Shown one piece after another: positions 1 through 8,327 of a DNA stretch of 64,000 nt. The notes under the pieces were generated by a model, which was not told the origin of the DNA, searched no databases, and worked only from the letters and a program-made list of their open reading frames with translations. The stretch is from the NCBI GenBank assembly GCA_021299375.1, contig JAJTGR010000002.1, positions 1-64,000 of the forward strand, in the 5' to 3' direction. The stretch is from Gemmatimonadota bacterium (GTDB lineage: Bacteria; Gemmatimonadota; Gemmatimonadetes; Gemmatimonadales; Gemmatimonadaceae). The position numbers were made by a program, and so were the translations under genes. The number at the start of each line of letters is the position of its first letter. The stretch's first letter is position 1.

Positions 1-93
1 GCGGCTGCCGCCGTTCGCTGTTTCGCCGTCCCGATCACGCCGTTCCCATGACGTGGTTTCCTGTGCCGTCGTTGCGGCTGCCGCCGTTCGCTG
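1..93. repeat. Two copies of a 20-base direct repeat
   Basis: The 20 bases at 1-20 recur exactly at 74-93, a 73-base period. Only two copies are visible, and the first touches the window edge, so more copies could lie upstream. Function unknown. Confidence 0.6.
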
Positions 94-185
94 GTGTTGC
101 GGTAAAGGATTCCCCTATGGTGCGCCGCGCCGTTTGGTTGCACTGTGGACGTGCAGAGTGAGGGCGATGCCTCCACGATGACTCG

Positions 186-259
186 GCGGGTCGGGGATCG
201 ATCCCGATTCCTCAGGGTGCAAGAGGCGAAGCGAGAGGGCACCGCGTGCATCGACCCGC
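186..259 (+). ncRNA. Possible structured RNA (weak)
   Basis: A perfect 7-bp pairing, GCGGGTC (186-192) with GACCCGC (253-259), encloses a hairpin around the GATCGATC palindrome and a second GGTGC/GCACC pairing. The span of 74 bases resembles a tRNA in size, but the TTCGA T-loop expected just before the 3' acceptor strand is absent, so I do not call it a tRNA. The 12-bp terminator-like hairpin at 400-427 follows with no protein gene in between. I recognise no RNA family. Confidence 0.15.
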
Positions 260-399
260 TGCAACATTCCACCGCCGCGTGGAACGCGCCGTCGGGGCAG
301 GGTTCGACCCCTCCTCGATCGGGTGCCGACTCGGACTCAGATGGCTGCACGTGCCATCACGACCACAGGTCGGTACGACCCTCCGAGGCCGACACAGGG

Positions 400-427
400 A
401 AGCGCCGGGCAGCGATGCCCGGCGCTT
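400..427 (+). terminator. Strong hairpin, probable terminator
   Basis: Perfect 12-bp stem (400-411 with 416-427) and a GCGA tetraloop. There is no U-run after it on the plus strand. It sits 28 bases before the SnoaL-like gene and does not follow any recognisable protein gene. Confidence 0.55.
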
Positions 428-455
428 CTCGCGTCCGGCCATGCATATTCCGGCC

Positions 456-845
456 ATGCGAGACCACGCCGCCGACATCCGGGCCTTGCGCAGGCAATCC
501 AATGCCGCCATTGCGGCGCTCGATGCGCAATATGTCGTGTCGTTCATGGATGATGACGTTACCGTTGCCGTTGCCGGCGGGCCCGTGCTGACGGGCCGTG
601 CCGCCAACCGTGCGGCGTTCGCACAGCAGATGGCCGACCCGGGATTCGGCGGCTACGTGCGCACGCCCGAGCAGATCATCGTGCACGAGCAGCCGCTGCG
701 GGCTACCGAGCGCGGCCAATGGAAAGCCCGCTGGCGCGTTCGCGGCCGTGTGCACGAGCAGGATGGCCATTACACCGCCGAGTGGCGACACAGCGACATG
801 GGCTGGCTCATCACCGCCGAGACGTACACCAACGCGGCGCGTTGA
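456..845 (+). CDS. SnoaL-like / DUF4440-type protein
   Basis: Cytoplasmic protein of 129 residues with the layout of the SnoaL/DUF4440 (NTF2-like) fold: an N-terminal helix (IRALRRQSNAAIAALD), then the 'D-V-x-V' strand and 'G-G-P-V-L-T-G' turn, and a C-terminal sheet ending W-R-H-S-D-M-G-W. Proteins of this fold are small enzymes, enzyme partners or ligand binders; the substrate cannot be told. The ATG at 456 is chosen because the family starts at this helix and the upstream frame (ATG 441 and earlier) is Arg/Ser-rich. The hexamer CATATT lies exactly six bases before this ATG, an arrangement also seen before the genes at 38163 and 40907. The gene stands alone after a terminator hairpin. Confidence 0.75.
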   Translation: MRDHAADIRALRRQSNAAIAALDAQYVVSFMDDDVTVAVAGGPVLTGRAANRAAFAQQMADPGFGGYVRTPEQIIVHEQPLRATERGQWKARWRVRGRVHEQDGHYTAEWRHSDMGWLITAETYTNAAR

Positions 846-905
846 TCAGGCGACGCGTATCGTCGCGCGCATGGTTGCGAGCCCGCGCTGGCGGCGCGCT
901 GCGGC

Positions 906-1379
906 CTACGGCATGCGCACGTAGGTCGCGAAAGTCACCCCCGTGGTCTTTCCGGCGACGTCCTCGCGCAGGTAGATCACAGCGAGCGTGGAGTGGTCGG
1001 GCGAGAGCACGTTGGTGAGGCGCTGCGTGACGCGCCCATGACTGCTGTTCACGATCTCGTTGATGAGCGGGCTCACCGTGCGCACGGCCGCGTGGGTCTG
1101 GTTGGCGTTGCCGGTCACCGGCATGTCGCGCCCGTCGAACTCGGTGGTGTACCACCAGCGCGTGGTGTCACCGCGCGCGTTCACCGATTGGATGGTGACC
1201 TTCATGCCCTGTGCGCCGAACGGCTCGTAGGTCATGATGTTGCTGGCCGGTGGCGGCGCGTCCGACTTGAGCAGCCAGCGTCCGAAGCGCGGGTTTGCTG
1301 TCTGGGCGCGGGCCGAGGCGGCAAGCAGGGATACGAGGGCACCACCGAGCAAGGCAACAGGGAGTTGGCGCACGGTCAC
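906..1379 (-). CDS. Secreted protein of unknown function
   Basis: 157 residues. The N-terminus (MTVRQLPVALLGGALVSLLA) followed by A-S-A-R-A-Q is a classical Sec signal peptide with an AxA cleavage site, so the mature protein of about 130 residues should be periplasmic or exported. The rest is beta-rich, with W-L-L-K-S and W-W-Y-T-T-E-F-D-G-R-D motifs reminiscent of small lipocalin-like or substrate-sensing proteins, but I recognise no named family. It lies 40 bases after the MFS gene on the same strand and could be transcribed with it. Confidence 0.75.
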   Translation of the reverse strand: MTVRQLPVALLGGALVSLLAASARAQTANPRFGRWLLKSDAPPPASNIMTYEPFGAQGMKVTIQSVNARGDTTRWWYTTEFDGRDMPVTGNANQTHAAVRTVSPLINEIVNSSHGRVTQRLTNVLSPDHSTLAVIYLREDVAGKTTGVTFATYVRMP

Positions 1380-1419
1380 TCCGGGGCTGAAGGCGAGGCT
1401 GCCGCTCGTCGCCGGTGCG

Positions 1420-2706
1420 TCAGGAGTTGTGCCGCTCCTCGCGTCCGCGTTCCCGTGCCAGCGGCCGGACCGCGAGCGTGAGCAGCAGCCCGACGCCCAG
1501 CAGCAGCGCCAGCAACTGCAGGGGCTGGTCGTAGATGTGCACCCGGGATGTGCCGGGCGCCAGCGCCGCGCGTGCCCGCTCGGACAGCTGGGTGATGATC
1601 ACCGGGCCGACCACGGCGGCCACGCTCCAGGCGGTAAGCAAGGTGCCATGAATGGCGCCTACGTTGGCCGTGCCGAACAGGTCGGCCAGGAACGCCGGAA
1701 TGGTCGCAAACCCACCGCCGTACATGGTGAACACCGTGAGCAGACAGGCCAGGAACGGCCACCACGAACCCGCCTGCGCCAGCGGCGGAATGAGCAGGAA
1801 CAGCCCGATCTGCGCGCCGAAGAAGATCAGGTAGGTGGGGCGCCGCCCAATCAGGTCACTCGCGCTCGACCAGAGCAGGCGCCCGCCAGCGTTGAACAGG
1901 CTGATCACGGCCACGATGGCGGCCGCCTCGGCCGGGGTGCGGCCGAACAGGTCCTGCATCATGGGGCTGGCTTGCGCCAGGATGCCGATGCCGGCGGTGA
2001 CGTTGATGCAGAGGATGCCCCACAGCAGCCAGAACTGTGGCGTCCGCACCGCCTCGCGTCGGGTAAGCCCCTCATCCACCGTGCGTGTCGGTGTCGATCG
2101 GGGGTTGATGTTCGAATCGGGAAGCGGGCACCCGGGCGCCGGCCGCAGTAGCTGCGCGCCCGTCAGCATGATGACCAGGTACAGCGCCCCCAGCACAAAC
2201 AGGGCGTTGGCCACGCCCACCCGCTCGATGAGAAACGCATTGGCGTAGCCGGCGAGGAACGCACCGCCGCCAAACCCCATGATCGCAAACCCCGTGGCCA
2301 TGCCGCGCCGGTCGGGAAACCACTTCACCAGCGTGCTGACCGGGGCGATGTACCCCAGCCCGCAGCCGATGCCACACAGGATGCCCATGCCGAGGAACAC
2401 CAGCAGCGGCTGGCGCAGGGCAAGCCCGATGCCCCCGAGGAGCAGCCCACTGGCGAAGAACACGGCGGCGGTTCGAGCCGCGACCTGAGCACCGCGTCGC
2501 TCCACCCACGGCCCGAAGGTGGCCGCGCTCAACCCCAGCAGCACCAGTGCTGAGGTGAAGGTGGTGTACGGGGGGCTCGCCCACGCCGGCATGGCGGGCA
2601 TGGCGGCGATGATGGGGCGGTTGAGGGTGCTCCAGGCGTACACCGAGCCAATCCCCAGATGGACGAGGATGGCGCCGAGCGGGATGGGCCAGCGGGCGAC
2701 AGACAT
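1420..2706 (-). CDS. MFS transporter, oxalate/formate antiporter (OFA) type
   Basis: Inner-membrane permease of 428 residues with 12 predicted membrane segments. The N-terminal half carries G-S-V-Y-A-W-S in segment 1, typical of the OFA subfamily of the major facilitator superfamily, and G-I-G-C-G-L-G-Y in segment 4; a K-W-F-P-D-R-R-G-M-A-T-G loop follows, also typical of OFA. The central cytoplasmic loop (about residues 195-225) is hydrophilic. OFA members carry small carboxylates, but the substrate here is unknown. Start chosen at the MSVARWP methionine because the residues before it are Arg/Pro-rich and would not fit the family start. Confidence 0.85.
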   Translation of the reverse strand: MSVARWPIPLGAILVHLGIGSVYAWSTLNRPIIAAMPAMPAWASPPYTTFTSALVLLGLSAATFGPWVERRGAQVAARTAAVFFASGLLLGGIGLALRQPLLVFLGMGILCGIGCGLGYIAPVSTLVKWFPDRRGMATGFAIMGFGGGAFLAGYANAFLIERVGVANALFVLGALYLVIMLTGAQLLRPAPGCPLPDSNINPRSTPTRTVDEGLTRREAVRTPQFWLLWGILCINVTAGIGILAQASPMMQDLFGRTPAEAAAIVAVISLFNAGGRLLWSSASDLIGRRPTYLIFFGAQIGLFLLIPPLAQAGSWWPFLACLLTVFTMYGGGFATIPAFLADLFGTANVGAIHGTLLTAWSVAAVVGPVIITQLSERARAALAPGTSRVHIYDQPLQLLALLLGVGLLLTLAVRPLARERGREERHNS

Positions 2707-2914
2707 GTCGAATGGAACGGCTGGGCGAGGCAAAGGGTTGCCGCGGCGGCGCAGCAGGGCCGGGTGCCCGCACGTCGCCGGTCGTCCCGTCTGCACTCTC
2801 ATCCGGTGGCGTCAGGCTCGCACGGCGTGCTCCTCCGCGTGTCTGCCGCCCGGTGGCTTGCGGGGGCGGATGGGCAATGACAAGATCCCTGCGCGCGTTC
2901 GCCTGATGCCTCCA

Positions 2915-2980
2915 GCGCGACGGCAGCGCGACGGCAGCGCGACGGCAGCGCGACGGCAGCGCGACGGCAGCGCGTCGGCG
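2915..2980. repeat. 11-bp tandem repeat, five exact copies plus one variant
   Basis: The unit gcgcgacggca occurs five times in tandem (2915-2969) and is followed by a sixth copy, gcgcgtcggcg (2970-2980), differing at two positions. The array ends 31 bases before the start of the erythromycin-esterase-family gene, so it lies in its promoter region or leader. Confidence 0.9.
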
Positions 2981-3011
2981 TGCCATGAACTGAGGACGCC
3001 GGTACCTTGCC

Positions 3012-4352
3012 ATGGCTGATTCGGCTGATCTCATCCACACGGTGTCGGCTGCGGCGCAGCCGCTCACCGGGGCCCCTGCGGACTTCGACGTCATCCTCGA
3101 ACACGCCGCCGACGCGTCGGTGGTGCTCATCGGCGAGGCGTCGCACGGCACCCACGACTTCTATCGTGTGCGAGCCGAGCTCACCAAGCGGCTCATACGC
3201 GAGCACGCATTTGCCGGCGTGGCCGTGGAGGCCGACTGGCCCGATGCCTTCCGCGTCAACCGCTACGTGCGCGGCCTCTCGGACGATGCCGACGCTCACG
3301 AAGCGCTGGGTGGGTTCCGGCGATTTCCTCAGTGGATGTGGCGCAATGCCGACGTGCTCGACTTCGTGGGATGGCTGCGGGCGTACAACGATGCCTTGCC
3401 GACAGCCGCGCCGCGGGTGGGCTTCTACGGCCTCGATCTCTACAGCCTGCACGCGTCCATGGCGGCCGTACTGTCGTATCTCGACATCGTCGACCCCGAC
3501 GCGGCGGCCCGCGCCCGCCGGCGCTACGCCTGCTTCGACCACTTCGGCGACGATCCCCAGGAGTACGGCTACGCGGCTACCCGCGGCTGGGCCGAATCGT
3601 GCGAGGGCGACGTGGTGGCGCAGTTGCTCGAGCTGCAGCAGGCGGCGGCCACGTACGCGCCGCGCGATGGCCGGGTGCTGGCTGACGCGCACTTTTTCGC
3701 CGAACAGAATGCGCGGCTCGTCCGCAACGCGGAGGCATACTATCGGGCGATGTTCCGTGGGCGGGCCGCCTCGTGGAACCTGCGCGACCGGCACATGTTC
3801 GACACGCTGGGGCACTTGGCGACGCATCTTGCCGCGGAGCGCGGCTGCGCGGCGCGATTGGTGGTGTGGGCCCACAATTCGCACCTCGGCGACGCCTCGG
3901 CCACCGAGATGGCCACGCACGGCGAGTTGAACCTTGGCCAGCTGGCGCGCGAGGCCATGGGCCCGCGGAGTCTGCACGTCGGATTCACCACCCACGGTGG
4001 CACGGTGACGGCAGCCTCGGACTGGGGTGGGCCAGCCCAACGCATGATGGTGCGGCCGGCACTCCCCGGGAGCTGCGAGCAGCTGTTGCACGAGGTGGGA
4101 ACGAGCCTGCTGCTCGACTTCCGGGGCCGTAGCGACCTGCGCGAGGCACTCGCTACGCCGCGCCTGCAGCGCGCGATCGGTGTGATCTACCGGCCCGAGA
4201 CTGAACGCCAGAGCCACTACTTCCTGACGCGGCTGCCCCAGCAATTCGACGTACTGCTGCACTACGATGTGACGCGTGCCGTGGAACCCCTCGAGCGTAC
4301 AGGGCTCTGGGACCGGGGCGAGTTCCCGGCGACGTATCCGTCGGCGCTGTAG
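3012..4352 (+). CDS. Erythromycin esterase family protein
   Basis: 446 residues, the normal length for the erythromycin-esterase family (Ere-like, PF05139). The family signature residues are all present: G-E-A-S-H-G-T-H-D-F near residue 42 (first His), V-E-A-D-W-P-D near residue 72 (catalytic Glu) and W-A-H-N-S-H-L-G-D near residue 285 (second His). Known members hydrolyse macrolide lactones, but most chromosomal relatives have unknown substrates, so resistance should not be assumed. There is no signal peptide, so it is cytoplasmic. TACCTT lies three bases before the ATG, with GTGCCA 17 bases further up (2980-2985), and no Shine-Dalgarno is obvious. Confidence 0.88.
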   Translation: MADSADLIHTVSAAAQPLTGAPADFDVILEHAADASVVLIGEASHGTHDFYRVRAELTKRLIREHAFAGVAVEADWPDAFRVNRYVRGLSDDADAHEALGGFRRFPQWMWRNADVLDFVGWLRAYNDALPTAAPRVGFYGLDLYSLHASMAAVLSYLDIVDPDAAARARRRYACFDHFGDDPQEYGYAATRGWAESCEGDVVAQLLELQQAAATYAPRDGRVLADAHFFAEQNARLVRNAEAYYRAMFRGRAASWNLRDRHMFDTLGHLATHLAAERGCAARLVVWAHNSHLGDASATEMATHGELNLGQLAREAMGPRSLHVGFTTHGGTVTAASDWGGPAQRMMVRPALPGSCEQLLHEVGTSLLLDFRGRSDLREALATPRLQRAIGVIYRPETERQSHYFLTRLPQQFDVLLHYDVTRAVEPLERTGLWDRGEFPATYPSAL

Positions 4353-4992
4353 GGCACCGCCTGGCGGGCTCTGGTGTCGGCGGCGAGATCGGCGGGCCAC
4401 GGGTGGCGTGGTGCGCGGGGCGAGTCCTTTGGCCGCGGATTGCGCTGAACAGACGGAAACGGCTCACGGAGACCACCTCGAAAAGACGGCTCGTCCGCGT
4501 TTGGCGTGGGGTGGTCTGGCCACATCGCGGTCCCCTGGATATCTGGCCAGGCGGGTGCCGCGATGCGGGCGCCGCGAGGCGGGCATTGTGATGCCGGCGC
4601 CGCCTTCGGCGTCGCGATCAACAACGGGAGAACGGCAGGATCGCCCTGCGCAGCAGGCCAGCCGCGCGCGCTCCTCGGGTGGAGCACCTGGGGTGATCCG
4701 GTGGTCGTAAACCACCCCCCGCAGGGGGCCAGGACGCCATCGCGACGGGCCCGCACGACCGGGCGCGATTCGCACGGCGCGTGATGCCGGCGTGGCGCCT
4801 GACGCCGCCGACCGCCGGAGGGCGCTCGACGCTGGCCGCCGCCCAACCGAACGCCACCCCACGCGCAACCCCGAAGAGCCGAAAGGACAATGTCCTGGGA
4901 TCGCGCGGTGCGCTGACCTGGAGCCGTATCCGTGTCGTTCCCGCCGCTGTACGTTCGCACGGTCCCCCACACGCCATCAGGGAGCCTGCCTC
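4353..4992. other. 640-base intergenic region, no gene seen
   Basis: All six frames give Arg/Pro/Gly/Ala-rich translations without family resemblance. Two adjacent short hairpins are visible at about 4700-4728: GGTGGT/ACCACC, then a C-run pairing with a G-run. A GGGAG ribosome-binding site lies about ten bases before the ATG of the next gene. The region probably holds the promoter and leader of the secreted esterase. Confidence 0.45.
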
Positions 4993-6750
4993 ATGCGTCC
5001 CCACTATCTGGCCGTCCCGCTCGTCGCTGCCCTCGCCGCTGGTCCGGTCGCCGCCAATACGCAGCCTCGCCCCGCCTTGCCACGGCCGGGGCTCGGCCCT
5101 CAGGTCGCCGTGACGCTCCCGCGCGAGCGCGCCAACACGCCACTCGACGGCCGCCTCCTGCTGCTGATCTCCACCGACAGCACACGCGAACCGCGCTTCC
5201 AGATCTCCGACGGGCCCGAGTCGCAACTGGTGTTCGGACAGGACGTGGACGCGTGGGTGCCCGGCACGGCGCGCGTCGTGGGGGCACAAGCCGACGGCTA
5301 TCCACTCGCCACCCTGCGCGAGCTGCCGCCCGGCCGCTATTGGGTGCAGGCGTTGCTCAACCGCTACGAGACCTTTCACCTGAGCACCGGGCACACCGTC
5401 AAGCTGCCGCCTGACCGGGGCGAAGGGCAGCAGTGGGCCCGCAAGCCGGGCAACCTGCTCAGCACCCCGCGCTGGATCACCATCGACCCGCGACAGCGCA
5501 TCCGGCTGGCCATCGCGCTCGACCGCGAGATTCCGGCCATCGCGCCGCCGCTGGACACGAAGTGGATCAAACACGTCACCATCCGCAGCGAACGCCTGTC
5601 GAAGTTCTGGGGCCGCGACATGGTCATCGGCGCCAACGTGCTGCTCCCCATGGGGTTCGACGAGCACCCCGAGGCCCGCTATCCGCTGGTGGTGTACCAC
5701 GGACACTTCCCGGCCACCTTCGAAGGCTTTCGCGAGACGCCGCCCGATCCGAATCTCGCGCCCGATTTCTCGGCGCGTTTCAACCTCGCCGGCTACAACC
5801 GCATCCAACAGGAGTTGCACCACCAGTTCTCCAAGGACTGGACCGGCCCGAACTTCCCGCGCGTCCTGCTCATGGAAGTGCGCCACCCTACGCCGTACTA
5901 CGACGACTCGTACGCCGTGAACTCGGCGTCGCAGGGGCCCTGGGGCGATGCCATCATGTACGAGCTCATTCCCGAGGTGGAGCGGCGTTTCCGCGGCATC
6001 GGACAAGGGTGGGCGCGCATCACGTACGGCGGCTCCACCGGCGGCTGGGAAGCCATGGCCGTGCAGCTGTTCTACCCCGACGAGTTCAACGGCGCGTACA
6101 TCGCCTGCCCCGATCCGATCGACTTTCGCGCGAATACCGTGTTCAACCTCTACGAGGAGGCGAACGCGTACTACCTGCCCAGCCGGTGGAAGCGCACCCC
6201 GCGGCCCGCGCATCGCAACTACCTGGGGCAGGTGCAGACCACCATGGAGGAGGCCAACCGTCGCGAGGCCGCCCTGGGCAGCAAGGGACGCAGTGGCGAC
6301 CAGTGGGACATCTGGCAGGCCACGTATTCGCCGATGGGGCCCGACGGCTATCCCAAGCCCATCTGGGACAAGAAGACCGGGGCAATCGACCACGAGGTGG
6401 CACGCTACTGGCGCGACCACTACGACCTGTCGTACATCCTGCGCCGCGATTGGGCCACGCTCGGCCCCAAGGTCCACGACAAGATCAACATCTACGTCGG
6501 CGACATGGACAACTACTACCTCAACAACGCCGTCTACCTCACCGAGGAATTCCTGCGCGGCACCACCACCCCGAAGTGGACCGGTGAGATCACCTATGGC
6601 GATCGCGCCGAGCACTGCTGGAACGGCGATCCCACGCGCAGCAACGCGTACTCGCGGCTGCGCTATCACCAGATGTACATCCCCCGCATCTACGAGCGCA
6701 TGCGTGCCCGCGCGCCGCGTGGGGCCGACACCCTGAGCTGGCGCTACTGA
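4993..6750 (+). CDS. Secreted putative alpha/beta-hydrolase esterase
   Basis: 585 residues with a Sec signal peptide (MRPHYLAVPLVAALAAG, cleavage near P-V-A-A-N), so probably periplasmic or exported. The N-terminal 170 residues are a beta-rich domain; the rest is an alpha/beta-hydrolase of the esterase-D/enterochelin-esterase kind. It has a lipase-type nucleophile elbow, Y-G-G-S-T-G-G-W (Ser near residue 346), a Y-P-L-V-V-Y-H-G-H oxyanion strand and a late A-E-H-C-W segment that could supply the catalytic His. The substrate is not evident. Start chosen at the methionine of the signal peptide, with a GGGAG site upstream; the frame is open further upstream but lacks coding character. Confidence 0.78.
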   Translation: MRPHYLAVPLVAALAAGPVAANTQPRPALPRPGLGPQVAVTLPRERANTPLDGRLLLLISTDSTREPRFQISDGPESQLVFGQDVDAWVPGTARVVGAQADGYPLATLRELPPGRYWVQALLNRYETFHLSTGHTVKLPPDRGEGQQWARKPGNLLSTPRWITIDPRQRIRLAIALDREIPAIAPPLDTKWIKHVTIRSERLSKFWGRDMVIGANVLLPMGFDEHPEARYPLVVYHGHFPATFEGFRETPPDPNLAPDFSARFNLAGYNRIQQELHHQFSKDWTGPNFPRVLLMEVRHPTPYYDDSYAVNSASQGPWGDAIMYELIPEVERRFRGIGQGWARITYGGSTGGWEAMAVQLFYPDEFNGAYIACPDPIDFRANTVFNLYEEANAYYLPSRWKRTPRPAHRNYLGQVQTTMEEANRREAALGSKGRSGDQWDIWQATYSPMGPDGYPKPIWDKKTGAIDHEVARYWRDHYDLSYILRRDWATLGPKVHDKINIYVGDMDNYYLNNAVYLTEEFLRGTTTPKWTGEITYGDRAEHCWNGDPTRSNAYSRLRYHQMYIPRIYERMRARAPRGADTLSWRY

Positions 6751-6785
6751 GACGGACGGACCGGAGCGGGGACCGCTGCCCGTCT
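6750..6785 (+). terminator. Imperfect hairpin after the esterase gene
   Basis: An inner 5-bp stem AGCGG/CCGCT (6765-6769, 6773-6777) sits inside a partial outer pairing AGACGG/CCGTCT (6750-6755, 6780-6785). No U-run follows, so the assignment is tentative. Confidence 0.3.
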
Positions 6786-6863
6786 GCCCGACGCCGGAGC
6801 GCAGGATCTGCCGCTATCGTAACAGCACATCCACGAGGCTCGGTCGAAATGACCGGGCCTTCG

Positions 6864-6910
6864 TGCTCTGCGGGGTTTGTTCGGATGAACAAAGCCACGA
6901 ACAGAGCACG
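6864..6910 (+). promoter_or_regulatory. Nested perfect inverted repeats upstream of the porin
   Basis: An outer 9-bp repeat (6862-6870 with 6902-6910, CGTGCTCTG/CAGAGCACG) encloses a perfect 7-bp repeat TTTGTTC-GGAT-GAACAAA (6876-6893). It is AT-richer than its surroundings. It could be a double operator at DNA level or a branched hairpin in the leader RNA. Confidence 0.55.
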
Positions 6911-6925
6911 GTTGTGTAAAGGCCA

Positions 6926-6962
6926 TGTAACGCAAGAGGAGAACAGGTAAAGGTTCGTTACA
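6926..6962 (+). promoter_or_regulatory. Hairpin presenting the porin ribosome-binding site
   Basis: TGTAACG (6926-6932) pairs perfectly with CGTTACA (6956-6962), which ends at the base before the ATG. The 23-base loop carries the Shine-Dalgarno AGAGGAG. In mRNA this would place the ribosome-binding site in a loop and the start codon at the base of a stem, so translation could be modulated by folding. Confidence 0.5.
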
Positions 6963-8225
6963 ATGCGGTCGCAGAACGATCACCACGTTGCGACCTCGGC
7001 CCTGTTCATGTTCCGTGCATCCCGGGTGCTTGGCGCCCTGACCTTTCTCGTTCCGGCCTCCGCCGGTGTCCTTGGCGCCCAGGCGGTGCCGGCGGCGCCG
7101 CCCAAGGCCCCCGCCACCCCCTGGTACGACAAGCTCCGGATACGCGGCTACGGGCAGGTCCGCTACAACCGCCTGCTGGAATCGAACCCGGAGCTGCAGT
7201 GCGAGCAGTGCGACCGCAGCTGGGGACGGAACGGTGGTGTGTTCCTGCGCCGCGCCCGAATCATCTTCCAGGGGCAAGTCCACAAGAATGTCTTTCTCTA
7301 CCTGCAGCCGGACTTCGCGACGGCGGTGGGCACCAGTGGCAACGTGGCGCAGCTGCGCGACTGGTACATGGACGTGGGGCTCGATCCCGACAACGAGTTC
7401 CGTGTCCGACTTGGCCAGAGCAAGGTGCCGTACAGCTTCGAGAACATGCAGAGCAGCCAGAACCGGTTGCCGCTCGATCGCGCCGACGCCACCAACAGCG
7501 CGCACGCCAACGAGCGAGACGTGGGCGCGTACGTCATGTGGGCGCCGAAGAAGATCCGCGCCCGCTTCGCCTCGCTCGTGAACGACGGACTGAAGGGGAG
7601 CGGTGACTACGGCGTGGTCACGGTCGGCGTGTTCAACGGCCAGACCGCCAACCGCGTCGAGTCGAACGACAACCAGCATGTGGTGGCGCGCGTGACCTAT
7701 CCCTTCGCGGTGCGCACCCAGATCATCGAGCCGTCGATCGCCGCGTACTCGGGGCAGTACGTGGTCACAGCCGATCAGCGCACGGCGGGCGTGAAGGGAC
7801 ACGCCGACTGGAACTATGCCGACGAGCGCGTGCTCGCCTCGATCAACCTCGCGCCGCGCCCTTTCGGCCTGCTGGCCGAGTACAACGTGGGACGAGGGCC
7901 GGAGTACAACCCGGCGCGGGACAGCATCGAGACCCGCGCCTTGCGCGGGGGATTCGTGACCGCGACGTACCAGCTGAAGCGCGGGGCACATGTCCTGTTC
8001 CCGTTCACGCGCTATCAGGTGTACGAGGGCGGCAAGAAGCATGAGCGCGACGCCCGCAGCCACTCGGTCAACGATGTGGAAGTCGGCGTGGAGTGGCAGC
8101 CCAACCCGAACTTCGAGCTCGTTGCGGCGTGGTACCGCGGTGATCGGCGCTTCGAGGACAAGCAGCGGCCGCGCAATACCCAGACGGGCGATCTGCTGCG
8201 GTTGCACTTTCAGTTCAATTACTGA
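6963..8225 (+). CDS. Outer-membrane porin, OprO/OprP (phosphate-selective) family
   Basis: 420 residues. A signal sequence (hydrophobic stretch V-L-G-A-L-T-F-L-V-P, then G-A-Q-A-V near residue 39) is followed by a beta-barrel of alternating amphipathic strands ending in F-Q-F-N-Y, a typical outer-membrane C-terminus with a terminal aromatic residue. Diagnostic OprO/P features are the N-terminal I-R-G-Y-G-Q-V-R-Y-N strand, F-L-R-R-A-R-I-I-F-Q-G, and the R-L-G-Q-S-K-V-P-Y-S-F-E segment. Family members admit anions such as phosphate or pyrophosphate, but many homologues have other or unknown substrates. It is a single gene with a strong AGGAG site and a hairpin-rich leader, suggesting tight regulation. 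Confidence 0.85.
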   Translation: MRSQNDHHVATSALFMFRASRVLGALTFLVPASAGVLGAQAVPAAPPKAPATPWYDKLRIRGYGQVRYNRLLESNPELQCEQCDRSWGRNGGVFLRRARIIFQGQVHKNVFLYLQPDFATAVGTSGNVAQLRDWYMDVGLDPDNEFRVRLGQSKVPYSFENMQSSQNRLPLDRADATNSAHANERDVGAYVMWAPKKIRARFASLVNDGLKGSGDYGVVTVGVFNGQTANRVESNDNQHVVARVTYPFAVRTQIIEPSIAAYSGQYVVTADQRTAGVKGHADWNYADERVLASINLAPRPFGLLAEYNVGRGPEYNPARDSIETRALRGGFVTATYQLKRGAHVLFPFTRYQVYEGGKKHERDARSHSVNDVEVGVEWQPNPNFELVAAWYRGDRRFEDKQRPRNTQTGDLLRLHFQFNY

Positions 8226-8287
8226 CGCGGCGGCGCGCTGGAGTGCGTAGGGGTAGTGAACCCCCGGGCAACAGGGGGAAGGGTAGC

Positions 8288-8326
8288 AGGAAGGAGGGGG
8301 CAGGGCACGGCAGTTCGCTGCTTCCT
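8288..8326. repeat. Palindromic intergenic repeat, copy A
   Basis: AGGAAGGAG (8288-8296) pairs at 8 of 9 positions with CTGCTTCCT (8318-8326). It closely resembles the core of the larger palindrome at 35236-35328: both read AGGAAG-x-AGGGGGCAG ... CTGCTTCCT. It lies exactly where homology of the decayed aminotransferase stops. Confidence 0.6.
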
Positions 8327-8327
8327 C

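Larger units (their letters stand above)
1..440. other. Gene-poor stretch at the window edge
   Basis: No reading frame here looks like a protein I recognise; all frames give Arg/Pro/Ser-rich translations typical of non-coding high-GC DNA. It holds a 20-base direct repeat (1-20 and 74-93), a region that can fold into a branched RNA-like structure (186-259) and a strong 12-bp hairpin (400-427). The hairpin suggests that some transcript from upstream ends here. Confidence 0.5.

Noticed and set aside
300-330. TTCGA motif resembling a tRNA T-loop
   Set aside because: The flanking bases cannot form a 5-bp T-stem (two mismatches), and no acceptor stem pairs at the right distance.
2915-2980. CRISPR-like repeat array
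   Set aside because: The units are 11 bp, contiguous and without spacers, and no cas gene is present.
3012-4352. Calling the Ere-family gene a macrolide-resistance gene
   Set aside because: Family membership is clear, but most chromosomal members have unknown substrates and there is no mobile context.
2799-4400. Long minus-strand frame opposite the erythromycin-esterase-family gene
   Set aside because: It is a typical antisense shadow; the plus strand carries all the family motifs.
4262-4972. Long minus-strand frame in the 640-base intergenic region
   Set aside because: It overlaps the end of the esterase-family gene antisense, and its composition is Arg/Pro/Gly-rich with no domain or signal peptide.
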